NCBI RefSeq assembly: GCF_012912135.1
Contig: NZ_QMEB01000001.1
Span: 23,560 to 66,606 of the forward strand
DNA: 43,047 nt
Source of the DNA: Brasilonema bromeliae SPC951
GTDB taxonomy: Bacteria; Cyanobacteriota; Cyanobacteriia; Cyanobacteriales; Nostocaceae
Direction: 5' to 3'
Shown here: piece after piece, positions 10,135-19,522 of the stretch
Numbering within the stretch: position 1 is the first letter of the stretch
How the letters are laid out: the number at the start of each line of letters is the position of its first letter
Notes under the pieces: generated by a model
Database searches by the model: none
What the model was told of the DNA's origin: nothing
The model's input: the letters and a program-made list of their open reading frames with translations, nothing else
Translations under genes and position numbers: made by a program

Positions 10135-11250
10135 ATGCAAGCCTTAAAAGATAAGTTTGAATCATGGAAACGCGGACGAATCACTCGTCGTACCGCATTA
10201 TTTGCCCTTGGCTACAGCTTAGTATTATCTAGTACACTTTTTAGTTGGGGCACGCCACAGAATAATACTCAACAACAGGCAACTTCATCTACACCTGATG
10301 CAGCTAACGCAGCTACTAAACTTATATCTACTAGTGCTAATAAAGTAGTAAGAATTGTTCGTTCTAAACAACTTACTGCACTGGCAGTTTTAGAAAAGCA
10401 AGGCAATCTCGAAAAAAGATTACAATCTCTGGGATATAAAGTAGAATGGCCTGAATTCGCTGCTGGACCACAACAATTAGAAGCCCTAAATGCAAACGGG
10501 CTTGACATTGCCTTAACCGCTGAATCACCGCCTGTATTTGCCCAAGCAGCCGGAACTCCTCTTGTTTACTTGGCTGCTAATTCCGCTGATGGTAAATCAA
10601 TTTCGCTTTTAGTTCCTACCAACTCTAAAGTCAAAAGTGTCAAGGATTTGAAAGGTAAAAAAGTTGCTTTTCAAAAAGCATCTATCGGTCATTACCTTCT
10701 ACTCAGGGCGTTAGAAAAAGAAGGATTAAAACTCACTGATGTACAATCAGTTTATCTACCACCAGCTGATGCGAGTGCAGCATTCAGTCAAGGTAAAGTG
10801 GATGCTTGGTTTATCTGGGAACCATTTGTTACTAGAAATGAGCAAAATAAAATCGGTCGTGTTTTGATAGATGGTAGTAATGGTTTACGGGATACGAATA
10901 ATTTTTTCTCAACAACACGCAAATTTTATCAAGAAAATCCCGAAGTCATTAAAGTGTTTTTAGACGAACTACAAAAAGCACAAGTTTGGTCAAAAGAACA
11001 CCCGAAAGAAATAGCCCAACTACTTGCACCTGTGACACAACTTGATGTACCAACTCTGGAGAAAATGCACAAAAAGTATGATTTTTCATTGGTACCAATT
11101 ACCAATAAAATTATTACAAAACAACAGGAAGTAGCAGATAAATGGTATAGTTTAAAACTCATACCCAAAAAGGTGAATGTCAGAGACGGGTTTTTATCAC
11201 CTGAAGAATATGCCAAAATCACACCTAAAGAAGTCCTAGCTAAACAGTAG
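10135..11250 (+). CDS. ssuA: Aliphatic sulfonate ABC transporter substrate-binding protein
   Basis: Signal-like N-terminus; SsuA-family SVKDLKGKKVAFQKASIGHYLLLRALEKEGL and VDAWFIWEPF. Confidence 0.88.
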   Translation: MQALKDKFESWKRGRITRRTALFALGYSLVLSSTLFSWGTPQNNTQQQATSSTPDAANAATKLISTSANKVVRIVRSKQLTALAVLEKQGNLEKRLQSLGYKVEWPEFAAGPQQLEALNANGLDIALTAESPPVFAQAAGTPLVYLAANSADGKSISLLVPTNSKVKSVKDLKGKKVAFQKASIGHYLLLRALEKEGLKLTDVQSVYLPPADASAAFSQGKVDAWFIWEPFVTRNEQNKIGRVLIDGSNGLRDTNNFFSTTRKFYQENPEVIKVFLDELQKAQVWSKEHPKEIAQLLAPVTQLDVPTLEKMHKKYDFSLVPITNKIITKQQEVADKWYSLKLIPKKVNVRDGFLSPEEYAKITPKEVLAKQ

Positions 11251-11260
11251 CTATCTCTAG

Positions 11261-11461
11261 GAAGTCAAATATAAAAAATATTGGACAATTGATACCTACA
11301 TTGGCTATCTCTATTCTACAGCTTTCTGTCTCCCTTCTTTTGTTGGAGAAAACCGCCATAAATTTGAGGCTGATTTAAAAGAATCCCTTCTACAGGTAGA
11401 GCCTTCAGGAACATTTACAGAAGAGTTACCCATTACTGTCATTGCAACTTGGAAAAGTTAG
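11261..11461 (+). pseudogene. C-terminal remnant of a probable class I SAM methyltransferase
   Basis: No start codon; reading frame gives ..WTIDTYIGYLYSTAFCLPSFVGENRHKFEADLKESLLQVEPSGTFTEELPITVIATWKS*. Confidence 0.5.
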
Positions 11462-11521
11462 TTTATCAAAAAACATTCTACTAGCTTAGTCAAACTTTAT
11501 TAACAAAGACAACATTATCCT

Positions 11522-12370
11522 ATGAAAATTATCTCTTCCACTCATAATAATTTTCCATCAAGGCAGACAATGAAAAAATATAAATTCAAATCACACTTTT
11601 TAAAAAATCGCAAAATTCAGTCTTTGATTCCTTGGTTAGTACCTCTGTCGATAATTATTTTGTGGCAGTTCTTCTCTTCTATAGGCTTAATTCCAATCCG
11701 GATTTTACCTTCGCCTTTAAGTGTTGTCGGTGCTGCTATTAATTTAGCAAAGACAGGCGAACTATTTAGAAATATCGGCATTAGTGCCACAAGGGCAATT
11801 TCCGGATTTCTACTTGGTGGAAGTATTGGGTTTCTCTTGGGTTTACTCAATGGAATCTCTCCCACTGCGGAAAAGTTATTAGATACTTCTATTCAAATGC
11901 TACGTAATATTCCTAATTTAGCATTAATACCTTTGGTGATTTTGTGGTTTGGCATTGGCGATGAAGCCAGATTATTTCTTGTCTCTTTGGGTGTCATGTT
12001 TCCCATTTATTTAAATACTTTTCATGGAATTCGTAGTGTTGATCCAGGATTAATTGAGATGGGAAAAGTTTATGGTTTAAGTACCTGGGGTTTATTCTGG
12101 CGAATTATTCTTCCTGGGGCATTGTCCTCTATTTTGGTGGGTGTCCGTTTTTCTTTGGGTATCATGTGGTTGACACTGATTGTTGCTGAGACAATAGCCG
12201 CTGATTCTGGTATTGGTTACATGGCAATGAACGCCAGAGAATTTATGCAAACAGATGTTGTTGTATTGAGCATTTTGCTATACGCCTTGTTCGGTAAATT
12301 AGCAGATGTTATCGCCAGAGCCTTGGAAAATTACTGGTTGCAATGGAATCCCAATTATTCTAGATCTTAG
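11522..12370 (+). CDS. ssuC: Aliphatic sulfonate ABC transporter permease
   Basis: BPD transport permease motif EAxxxxxG-type region (EMGKVYGLSTWGLFWRIILPGALSSILVGVRFSLGIMWLTLIVAETIAADSGIGYM). Confidence 0.9.
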   Translation: MKIISSTHNNFPSRQTMKKYKFKSHFLKNRKIQSLIPWLVPLSIIILWQFFSSIGLIPIRILPSPLSVVGAAINLAKTGELFRNIGISATRAISGFLLGGSIGFLLGLLNGISPTAEKLLDTSIQMLRNIPNLALIPLVILWFGIGDEARLFLVSLGVMFPIYLNTFHGIRSVDPGLIEMGKVYGLSTWGLFWRIILPGALSSILVGVRFSLGIMWLTLIVAETIAADSGIGYMAMNAREFMQTDVVVLSILLYALFGKLADVIARALENYWLQWNPNYSRS

Positions 12371-12394
12371 ATATATCGATTTACAGTAATTTAA

Positions 12395-12805
12395 ATGATT
12401 CAAGGAATTAGTCATATTACATTCATCGTCAGGGACTTGGAGAAGATGACGAAATTCCTTGTATCTATATTTCATGCCAAGGAGATTTATTCTAGCGGTG
12501 AGCAAACTTTCTCCATCTCCAAGGAAAAATTCTTCCTTATAAACGGCTTATGGATTGCCATCATGGAAGGAGAGTCAATGCCCGAGAAAACTTATAACCA
12601 TGTGGCTTTTAAAATAACCGAAGAGGACTACGAATTCTATGCTGCTAGAGTTAGGAGTCTTGGGGTAGATGTTAAGGAAGGTCGAACTCGTGTAGAAGGA
12701 GAAGGACGTTCCTTATATTTTTACGACTACGACAATCATTTGTTTGAGTTACATACAGGAACTTTGAATCAACGATTGCAAACGTATCAAGACCTGAGTA
12801 TATAG
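12395..12805 (+). CDS. FosX-like fosfomycin resistance hydrolase (VOC/glyoxalase superfamily)
   Basis: MIQGISHITFIVRDL..IFHAKEIYSSGEQTFSISKEKFFLINGLWIAIMEG..TYNHVAF..EGEGRSLYFYDYDNHLFELHTGTL closely resembles the recalled FosX family. Confidence 0.85.
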   Translation: MIQGISHITFIVRDLEKMTKFLVSIFHAKEIYSSGEQTFSISKEKFFLINGLWIAIMEGESMPEKTYNHVAFKITEEDYEFYAARVRSLGVDVKEGRTRVEGEGRSLYFYDYDNHLFELHTGTLNQRLQTYQDLSI

Positions 12806-12864
12806 CAATCCTATATGAGTTGTGTTGGCATAGCCTGCGCGTAGCGCATAAATTGCTGGAGTCC

Positions 12865-12897
12865 AGAAACCCGGTTTCTGGCAGAAACCGGGTTTCT
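12865..12897. terminator. Perfect 15-bp hairpin between convergent genes; common cyanobacterial AGAAACCCGGTTTCT repeat
   Basis: agaaacccggtttct-ggc-agaaaccgggtttct followed by aattttt. Confidence 0.65.
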
Positions 12898-12956
12898 AAT
12901 TTTTCACAAATGATTTATGACTCACCCTACAGTCTACTTTTGATAAATCAATCATC

Positions 12957-14045
12957 CTACAACACTTTACACTGACCATGATGCCGCAACAGATGGTCAC
13001 AGAGCACCAACGCTACCATCGCCTCAACCATTGGCACTGCACGCGGTAACACACAAGGATCATGGCGTCCTTTTCCTGCTAGAGTTGTTTCTTCACCCTC
13101 ATTGGTAACTGTCTTCTGTTCTTTTCTAATCGTTGCCGTTGGCTTAAATGCAACACGCAAGATGATATTTTCACCGTTGGAAATACCGCCTTGAATTCCA
13201 CCAGAACGGTTGGTTACAGTGCGAGTTTCTCCATTTTCATCTACATAAAACTCGTCGTTATGCTCAATACCAGTGAGTAGTGTCCCCGCAAAACCGGAAC
13301 CAATTTCAAAGCCTTTACTAGCTGGGAGAGACATCACACCTTTAGCTATATCCGCTTCCAACTTATCAAAAACTGGCTCACCCAAACCTTTCGGCACGTT
13401 TCGCGCTACGCATTCCACCACGCCACCAATAGAATTACCTTGTCTGCCAGTTTGTTCAATCAATTCAATCATCCGTTCTGCACATTCCGCATCGGGACAG
13501 CGGACGATGTTGCTTTCAACTTGTTCTAAAGTAACAGTGTTGGGATCAACACCGCCTTCTAAATCTTTGATACGTTTGACGTAACCAATAACTTCGACAT
13601 TGGCGACTTGACGGAGGATTTTTTTGGCGATCGCCCCCGCCGCAACTCGTCCTATAGTCTCCCGCGCCGATGATCTCCCGCCACCCTGCCAGTTACGAAT
13701 ACCATATTTCGCGTCATATGTCGCATCCGCATGAGAGGGGCGATATTTAACCGCCATCTCATCATAATCCTGAGAGCGGGTGTCTTTATTCCGTACCAGA
13801 ATAGAAATTGGCGTTCCCAGGGTTTTCCCTTCAAAAACCCCAGAGAGAATTTCGCAAGTGTCCGTTTCCTTGCGAGGCGTCGTAATCTTACTTTGTCCGG
13901 GACGCCTTCTATCTAGTTCTACTTGAATTTCCTCAGCAGAAATTTCTAATTGCGGAGGACAACCATCAATGACAACCCCCACACCGCCGCCGTGGGATTC
14001 GCCGAAAGTGGTGATGCGAAACAGATGCCCAAAAGTGTTGCCCAT
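12957..14045 (-). CDS. aroC: Chorismate synthase
   Basis: [63 protein letters not shown]. Confidence 0.98.
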   Translation of the reverse strand: MGNTFGHLFRITTFGESHGGGVGVVIDGCPPQLEISAEEIQVELDRRRPGQSKITTPRKETDTCEILSGVFEGKTLGTPISILVRNKDTRSQDYDEMAVKYRPSHADATYDAKYGIRNWQGGGRSSARETIGRVAAGAIAKKILRQVANVEVIGYVKRIKDLEGGVDPNTVTLEQVESNIVRCPDAECAERMIELIEQTGRQGNSIGGVVECVARNVPKGLGEPVFDKLEADIAKGVMSLPASKGFEIGSGFAGTLLTGIEHNDEFYVDENGETRTVTNRSGGIQGGISNGENIILRVAFKPTATIRKEQKTVTNEGEETTLAGKGRHDPCVLPRAVPMVEAMVALVLCDHLLRHHGQCKVL

Positions 14046-14245
14046 AATATTGAGGAAGTATCGTCAAGCGCCGTATTCTACCTATAGCATTTTCTCATCA
14101 CAAAGCGAAAAACCAGATGACTGTGATTTACCTATTTCTTTGACTTTTTTTTGCTTACTTAGCTCCCGTTTTTAGGCTACGGTGTACACAAGTCCTTAAA
14201 TTACTAACTCATTCCTGTAAAACCTCACCCTGCCCTGTCGGGCAT

Positions 14246-14268
14246 CCCTCTCCTTATTAAGGAGAGGG
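14246..14268. repeat. Palindromic repeat ccctctcctta-t-taaggagaggg
   Basis: Perfect palindrome in the aroC-cofG intergenic region. Confidence 0.6.
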
Positions 14269-14296
14269 AAAGGTTTTTACGCCAGTCAGCCCCCAT

Positions 14297-15277
14297 ATGC
14301 CAAATTCTCATTCCCAAAAAATTACCTACAGCCCTGCTTACACAGTCGTTCCGACTTACGAGTGCTTCAATCGCTGTGCTTATTGTAACTTTCGCACAGA
14401 ACCGGGTAAGAGCGAATGGCTAACAATTTCACAAGCTGAAAAACTTTTCAAACAACTTCACAACCAAGATGTTTGTGAAATCTTGATACTGAGTGGCGAG
14501 GTGCATCCTCTTTCCCCACGGCGTCAGGCGTGGTTTCAGCGGATTTATGATTTGTGTGAATTAGCTTTGGCTATGGGATTTTTACCACACACGAATGCTG
14601 GACCATTGAGTTTTGAGGAAATGCAACAATTAAAGAAAGTTAATGTTTCAATGGGGTTAATGTTGGAACAGTTAACGCCAGAGTTGTTGAATACAGTGCA
14701 TAAACATGCGCCGAGTAAGACACCAGAAGTGCGTTTACAACAATTACAGTGGGCGGGAGAATTAAAAATAGCTTTTACCACTGGCTTACTGTTAGGAATT
14801 GGGGAAACAGAACAAGATTGGTGGAAAACATTAGAAGCTATAGCTGAAATTCATCAACGTTACCATCATATTCAAGAAGTTATTCTGCAACCCCACAGTC
14901 CAGGACATCAGCAAACTTTTGATGCACCACCTTTTAACCCTCATCAATTGCCAAAAGTTATTTCTCAGGCACGTCAAATATTACCACCAGATATTAGCAT
15001 CCAAATTCCGCCGAATTTAATCAAAGATGACGAATGGTTACTCGCTTGTTTAGAAGCAGGTGCGAGAGATTTAGGGGGAATTGGACCAAAAGATGAAGTG
15101 AATCCTGATTATCCGCATCTTCCGGAGCAGGAATTGAGAGAAATATTACACCCTGCTGGCTGGGAGTTAGTACCAAGATTGCCCGTTTATCCACAGTATG
15201 ATCATTGGTTGTCAGTCCAATTGCAGACTAATATTAAGCGATGGCGAACCTTTTTTCGACAATTGACCGTCCTCTGA
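14297..15277 (+). CDS. cofG: 7,8-didemethyl-8-hydroxy-5-deazariboflavin synthase subunit CofG (radical SAM)
   Basis: CFNRCAYC radical SAM motif, YTVVPTYECFNRCAYCNFRTEPG, LILSGEVHP, GLGGIGPKDEVNPDYPHLPE-like region. Confidence 0.9.
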   Translation: MPNSHSQKITYSPAYTVVPTYECFNRCAYCNFRTEPGKSEWLTISQAEKLFKQLHNQDVCEILILSGEVHPLSPRRQAWFQRIYDLCELALAMGFLPHTNAGPLSFEEMQQLKKVNVSMGLMLEQLTPELLNTVHKHAPSKTPEVRLQQLQWAGELKIAFTTGLLLGIGETEQDWWKTLEAIAEIHQRYHHIQEVILQPHSPGHQQTFDAPPFNPHQLPKVISQARQILPPDISIQIPPNLIKDDEWLLACLEAGARDLGGIGPKDEVNPDYPHLPEQELREILHPAGWELVPRLPVYPQYDHWLSVQLQTNIKRWRTFFRQLTVL

Positions 15278-15304
15278 TAAAAATTGCAATATTTTTTACC
15301 ACTT

Positions 15305-16630
15305 ATGCTTGACACTCAAGAATTACTCACTAACCTCTACAACGCCTTTAACCCATTTGAACCCTTACCCGCAGGTGATCCAAAGTACGTTGATTGTCAG
15401 GATGTACGCGGTGATGTGGATATTTTACAAGAGTTCGGAAATCGCATACAACGAGCAGATAGAAAGACTTGCCAATTGTACTCTGGACATCGGGGGGCGG
15501 GGAAGTCTACAGAACTACTGAGATTAAAGCAATATCTGGAAAATCGCAAATTCTATGTTGTTTATTTTGCGGCTGATGAAGAAGATATCGACTCAGAAGA
15601 TGCTCAATATACAGATATTCTCCTCGCTTGTACCCGCCGATTGCTCAAAGATTTACAGCAATTTGGTGATGCTAGTCCGGTGCTAAACTGGCTCAAAGAA
15701 CGCTGGCAAGAATTGAAAGATTTGGCGCAGACTCCGATAGAGTTTGAGAACTTGAAATTAGAAGCACAAATCGCTCAATTTGCCAAGCTAACAGCAAATT
15801 TAAGAGCCGTTCCCGAATTACGCCAGCAGATTCGCCGAAAAATCGATCCCCACACTGTCACCTTAATTAAGGTGTTGAATGAATTCCTGGCAGATGCAAA
15901 AAGCAAGCTACCAAACGGCTATACTCAACTGGCGGTGATTGTCGATAACTTAGACCGGATGGTATTAGTTAAAGATGGGGAAAATACGAACCATGAAGAA
16001 ATTTTTTTAGACCGCAGTGAACAACTCAAAGCTTTGGATTGCCATTTGATTTATACTGCCCCTATTTCCATGCTGTATTCTAAACGGGCAACAGACATCA
16101 GAGATATCTATGGTGAATGCTTAATTTTGCCGATGATTATGGTCAAAACTCACAAAGGAGAAGTTTATGAACCAGGACTCAAGAAAGTAAAAGAAGTGAT
16201 TCGTAAGCGAGTCCGGCAAATTGAACAAGAACTCCCGTTGGAAAACGGAATTTTTGATAGTCAGCAAACTTTAGAAAGATTGTGTTTGATGAGTGGAGGT
16301 CATGTCAGAAATTTGCTATTGTTAACTCAAAACGCTATTGGACGGACTGAAGAGTTACCAATTTCTGAAAAAGCAGTGCGACGAGCAATCACTCAAGCCA
16401 GAGATGACTATCATCGGGCTGTGGAAAATCATCAATGGTGTCTGCTAGCGGAAGTCTCCCGTTCTAAACGCATCGTTAATGATGACCAGTATCGCAGTTT
16501 GATGTATAACCGCTGTCTTTTAGAATATCGCTACTTGGATGATGATGGAGAAATGCAGCGTTGGTATGATATTCACCCATTGATTCAAGGAATCTCAGAA
16601 TTTAAAGAAGCTGTGGCGAAACTTCCATGA
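15305..16630 (+). CDS. P-loop NTPase/AAA-type ATP-binding protein
   Basis: GHRGAGKST Walker A; VIVDNLDRM Walker B-like; ORF 15284-16630, likely ATG 15305; ATGA overlap with next gene. Confidence 0.8.
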   Translation: MLDTQELLTNLYNAFNPFEPLPAGDPKYVDCQDVRGDVDILQEFGNRIQRADRKTCQLYSGHRGAGKSTELLRLKQYLENRKFYVVYFAADEEDIDSEDAQYTDILLACTRRLLKDLQQFGDASPVLNWLKERWQELKDLAQTPIEFENLKLEAQIAQFAKLTANLRAVPELRQQIRRKIDPHTVTLIKVLNEFLADAKSKLPNGYTQLAVIVDNLDRMVLVKDGENTNHEEIFLDRSEQLKALDCHLIYTAPISMLYSKRATDIRDIYGECLILPMIMVKTHKGEVYEPGLKKVKEVIRKRVRQIEQELPLENGIFDSQQTLERLCLMSGGHVRNLLLLTQNAIGRTEELPISEKAVRRAITQARDDYHRAVENHQWCLLAEVSRSKRIVNDDQYRSLMYNRCLLEYRYLDDDGEMQRWYDIHPLIQGISEFKEAVAKLP

Positions 16631-18594
16631 ACCCAAATTTAAGTGATTGGGAAAGTGATTGGGATGATGATTTACCCCCCGAACCAGAAGAAGCTTATCA
16701 AGACTTAGTTCGCGCACTGAAGCGGAAATCAGGATTTGGCTTGTTTTTTGTGCAATGTACACCTGCCCAATCAGACCGTTTCATTGCCAAACTTCCGCAG
16801 GATATTCCCCAGAAAAAAATTGCAGCGTTGCGCTTAGTTGAACCGATTGATAACTTGTATCAGCCGGTAGCTGAGTTTGTTAAAAACAAGCAAGTTGATA
16901 TTTTATTGATTAAAGGGTTGGAATATTCTTTATATAAGTATGAGCAAAGAACTTTTGGCGAAATTACAGAGGGGCAATTTAGTAATTTAACTCGTGTTCC
17001 TCCAATTTTAAATCATTTAAACCAGCAGCGAGAAAGGTTTAGAGATGATTTTCCATTTTGCTTTGTTTTTCTATTGCGGTCATTTTCGATTAACTATTTG
17101 ATTCACCGCGCCCCAGATTTTTTTGATTGGCGTTCAGGGGTATTTGAATTACCAACAACACCAGAAGTGGTAGAACAAGAAACATCTCGTTTGCTGCTGG
17201 AAGGGGATTCTGAAAAATATTTTAAACTCAGCCTTGAAAAAAAGATAGAGAAAGTCCTTGAAATTCAAGACCTTCTAGCAGCAAAACATCAAACAGAGAA
17301 TAGTCAGGTAATTTTACTACTTGAACTTGGAAATTTATTAGTCGCTGCTAAGGAATATGAAGCAGCCATCACATCTTACAACCAAGCTGTGAAATGTCAA
17401 CTAGACTTACATGAGGCTTGGTACAACCGGGGGATTGCGCTGGATAATTTAGAACGATACGAAGAAGCAATAGCATCCTATGACCAAGCTGTGAAATTTC
17501 AACCAGACGACCACGAAGCTTGGAACAGCCGGGGCTATGCGCTGCGGAATTTAGAACAATACGAAGAAGCAATAGCATCTTACGACCAAGCACTGAAAAT
17601 TAAATCAGACTACCACGAAGCTTGGTACAATCGGGGCTATGCGCAAGGGAATTTAGAACGATACGAAGAAGCAATAGCATCTTACAAGCAAGCTGTGAAA
17701 TTTCAACCAGACTATCACGAAGCTTGGTACAGTCTTGCTACTGCGCTGGATGATTTAGGACGATACGAAGAAGCAATAGCATCTTACGATCAAGCACTGA
17801 AAATTAAACCAGACTACCATCAGGCTTGGTACAACCTTGTGACTGCGCTGTATGATTTAGGAAGATACGAAGAAGCGATGGCTGTTGACCGTCAAGTTTG
17901 GAACAACTGGGGTATTGCGCTGCGGGATATAGAATCCCACCAAGCAGCAATAGCATCTTATCAAGCTGTGAAAATTAAACCAGACTTACATGAGGCTTGG
18001 AACAATCGGGGTGTTGTGCTGGGGAATTTAGGACGCCACCAGGAAGCAATAGTATTCTACGACCAAGCTGTGAAAAGTAAACCAGATGATCACGAAGCTT
18101 GGAACAACCGGGGTTATGCGCTGCGGAATTTAGGACGGTACGCAGAAGCAATAGCATCTTATGACCAAGCACTGAAATTTAAACCAGATAAACATGAGGC
18201 TTGGAACAACCGAGGCATTGCCCTGCTGTCTTTGGGACGCAACGAAGAAGCAATAGCATCTTACGACCAAGCACTGAAATTTAAACCAGATAAACATGAA
18301 GCTTGGTACAACCGGGGGATTGCCCTGCGGCATTTAGGACGATACACCGAAGCGATCGCATCTTACGACCAAGCACTCAAAATTAAACCTGACAAACATG
18401 AGGCTTGGTACAACAAAGCTCGTTGTTATATCCTTCAAAGTAACATTGAACAAGCAATTGAAAACCTCGAAAAAGCAATTCATCTTAATCCTGATAAATG
18501 CCAGGATTGGGCAAAGAATGATTCCGATTTTGATAGTATTCGTGAAGATGAGCGCTTTTTGGTGTTGATTCAAGGACAGCAAACAGGCGATTAG
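16627..18594 (+). CDS. Tetratricopeptide repeat protein
   Basis: About ten 34-residue TPRs (HEAWYNRGIALDNLERYEEAIASYDQAVKFQPD) after a roughly 240-aa non-TPR N-terminal region. Confidence 0.9.
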   Translation: MNPNLSDWESDWDDDLPPEPEEAYQDLVRALKRKSGFGLFFVQCTPAQSDRFIAKLPQDIPQKKIAALRLVEPIDNLYQPVAEFVKNKQVDILLIKGLEYSLYKYEQRTFGEITEGQFSNLTRVPPILNHLNQQRERFRDDFPFCFVFLLRSFSINYLIHRAPDFFDWRSGVFELPTTPEVVEQETSRLLLEGDSEKYFKLSLEKKIEKVLEIQDLLAAKHQTENSQVILLLELGNLLVAAKEYEAAITSYNQAVKCQLDLHEAWYNRGIALDNLERYEEAIASYDQAVKFQPDDHEAWNSRGYALRNLEQYEEAIASYDQALKIKSDYHEAWYNRGYAQGNLERYEEAIASYKQAVKFQPDYHEAWYSLATALDDLGRYEEAIASYDQALKIKPDYHQAWYNLVTALYDLGRYEEAMAVDRQVWNNWGIALRDIESHQAAIASYQAVKIKPDLHEAWNNRGVVLGNLGRHQEAIVFYDQAVKSKPDDHEAWNNRGYALRNLGRYAEAIASYDQALKFKPDKHEAWNNRGIALLSLGRNEEAIASYDQALKFKPDKHEAWYNRGIALRHLGRYTEAIASYDQALKIKPDKHEAWYNKARCYILQSNIEQAIENLEKAIHLNPDKCQDWAKNDSDFDSIREDERFLVLIQGQQTGD

Positions 18595-18800
18595 TTAAAC
18601 TCAGATTTTGCACTTCACCGGTGAGTACGCCTTGAACTCAAGTTGAGGGCTGCATAGTCAAAGTCCGTTAAAACAGACTGAAATATTATGTCTCCAGTGA
18701 GCTTTAGCTTACTTGATCTTTGAGCCAAGAAATTTATTTCTTGGTGGACGAAAACGCAGACGCAAGATTTGAGAAAAGTTATTTTAGACGTGCGATTGCG

Positions 18801-19214
18801 TTACAAAAATGGATTGATAATTCTTACCTTGTTTTCTACTAACTGATTGTGCTGCATATCTTCTGAGTAAATCATGGAACAGTCACTTAGTAAAGCTGTA
18901 GCTATGATAAGGCTATCCCAATAAGAGTAGTTATATTTTCCATTTATTTCCAAAGCTTTTAAAACTTGTGGTGTATCAATTGCCTGAACAGGAAAAGTGC
19001 TGATGAGATTTGAAATAATATTTATCGCGTCTATTTTGGAAGTAAAGTTTTTTCTGGTTAAAACATGGAAGAATTCACCTAAAACTTGAGTGCTCACTTG
19101 GATTAATGGCAAATCCTCCTTGATAATTCGCTCAATTTTCTGATATTTTTCTGGTGGATTTTTGGCATAAAGATAAATCCAGAGATTAGTATCCAGAAAA
19201 ATTTTATCTATCAT
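18801..19214 (-). CDS. PIN-domain toxin (VapC family)
   Basis: MIDKIFLDTNLWIYLY..YWDSLIIATALLSDC; ORF 18801-19256, internal start proposed at 19214. Confidence 0.85.
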   Translation of the reverse strand: MIDKIFLDTNLWIYLYAKNPPEKYQKIERIIKEDLPLIQVSTQVLGEFFHVLTRKNFTSKIDAINIISNLISTFPVQAIDTPQVLKALEINGKYNYSYWDSLIIATALLSDCSMIYSEDMQHNQLVENKVRIINPFL

Positions 19215-19440
19215 AGATTTCTTCTCGATTGAATTTATAATCGGAAGGGATTTCAAAAGAATACTTATTAACTCGTGCTAAAAATTCCTGAATTTTGGTT
19301 TCCCTAGAATCTATTGTCTCACGAGACTCGCTTTGCTCAAAAATCATAATCTGTACGGTTTTACCTTCCAGTTCAGGATTTAGCTTTTCGCTAAGAACTA
19401 ATTCACCATTGGTGCAGGTTGCTTGCACAATTTTGACCAT
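19204..19440 (-). CDS. Cognate antitoxin-like small protein
   Basis: 78-aa ORF overlapping PIN toxin start; MVKIVQATCTNGELVLSEKLNPELEGKTVQIMIFE. Confidence 0.75.
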   Translation of the reverse strand: MVKIVQATCTNGELVLSEKLNPELEGKTVQIMIFEQSESRETIDSRETKIQEFLARVNKYSFEIPSDYKFNREEIYDR

Positions 19441-19522
19441 AGGACTTGCTTGGTGATTATGATTGCTTTCTTTAGTTTAACCCGAAGTTGAGCTACTTAA
19501 AACTAAACAATTGTTTGATTAC

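Noticed and set aside
17340-18480. Regular 102-bp repeats as a CRISPR or satellite array
   Set aside because: They are codon-phased 34-aa TPR units within an open ORF.
17369-18582. Antisense ORFs (17369-17593, 17975-18172, 18130-18333, 18334-18582) with similar proteins
   Set aside because: Antisense readings of the TPR repeats; similarity to each other is a by-product of the repeat.
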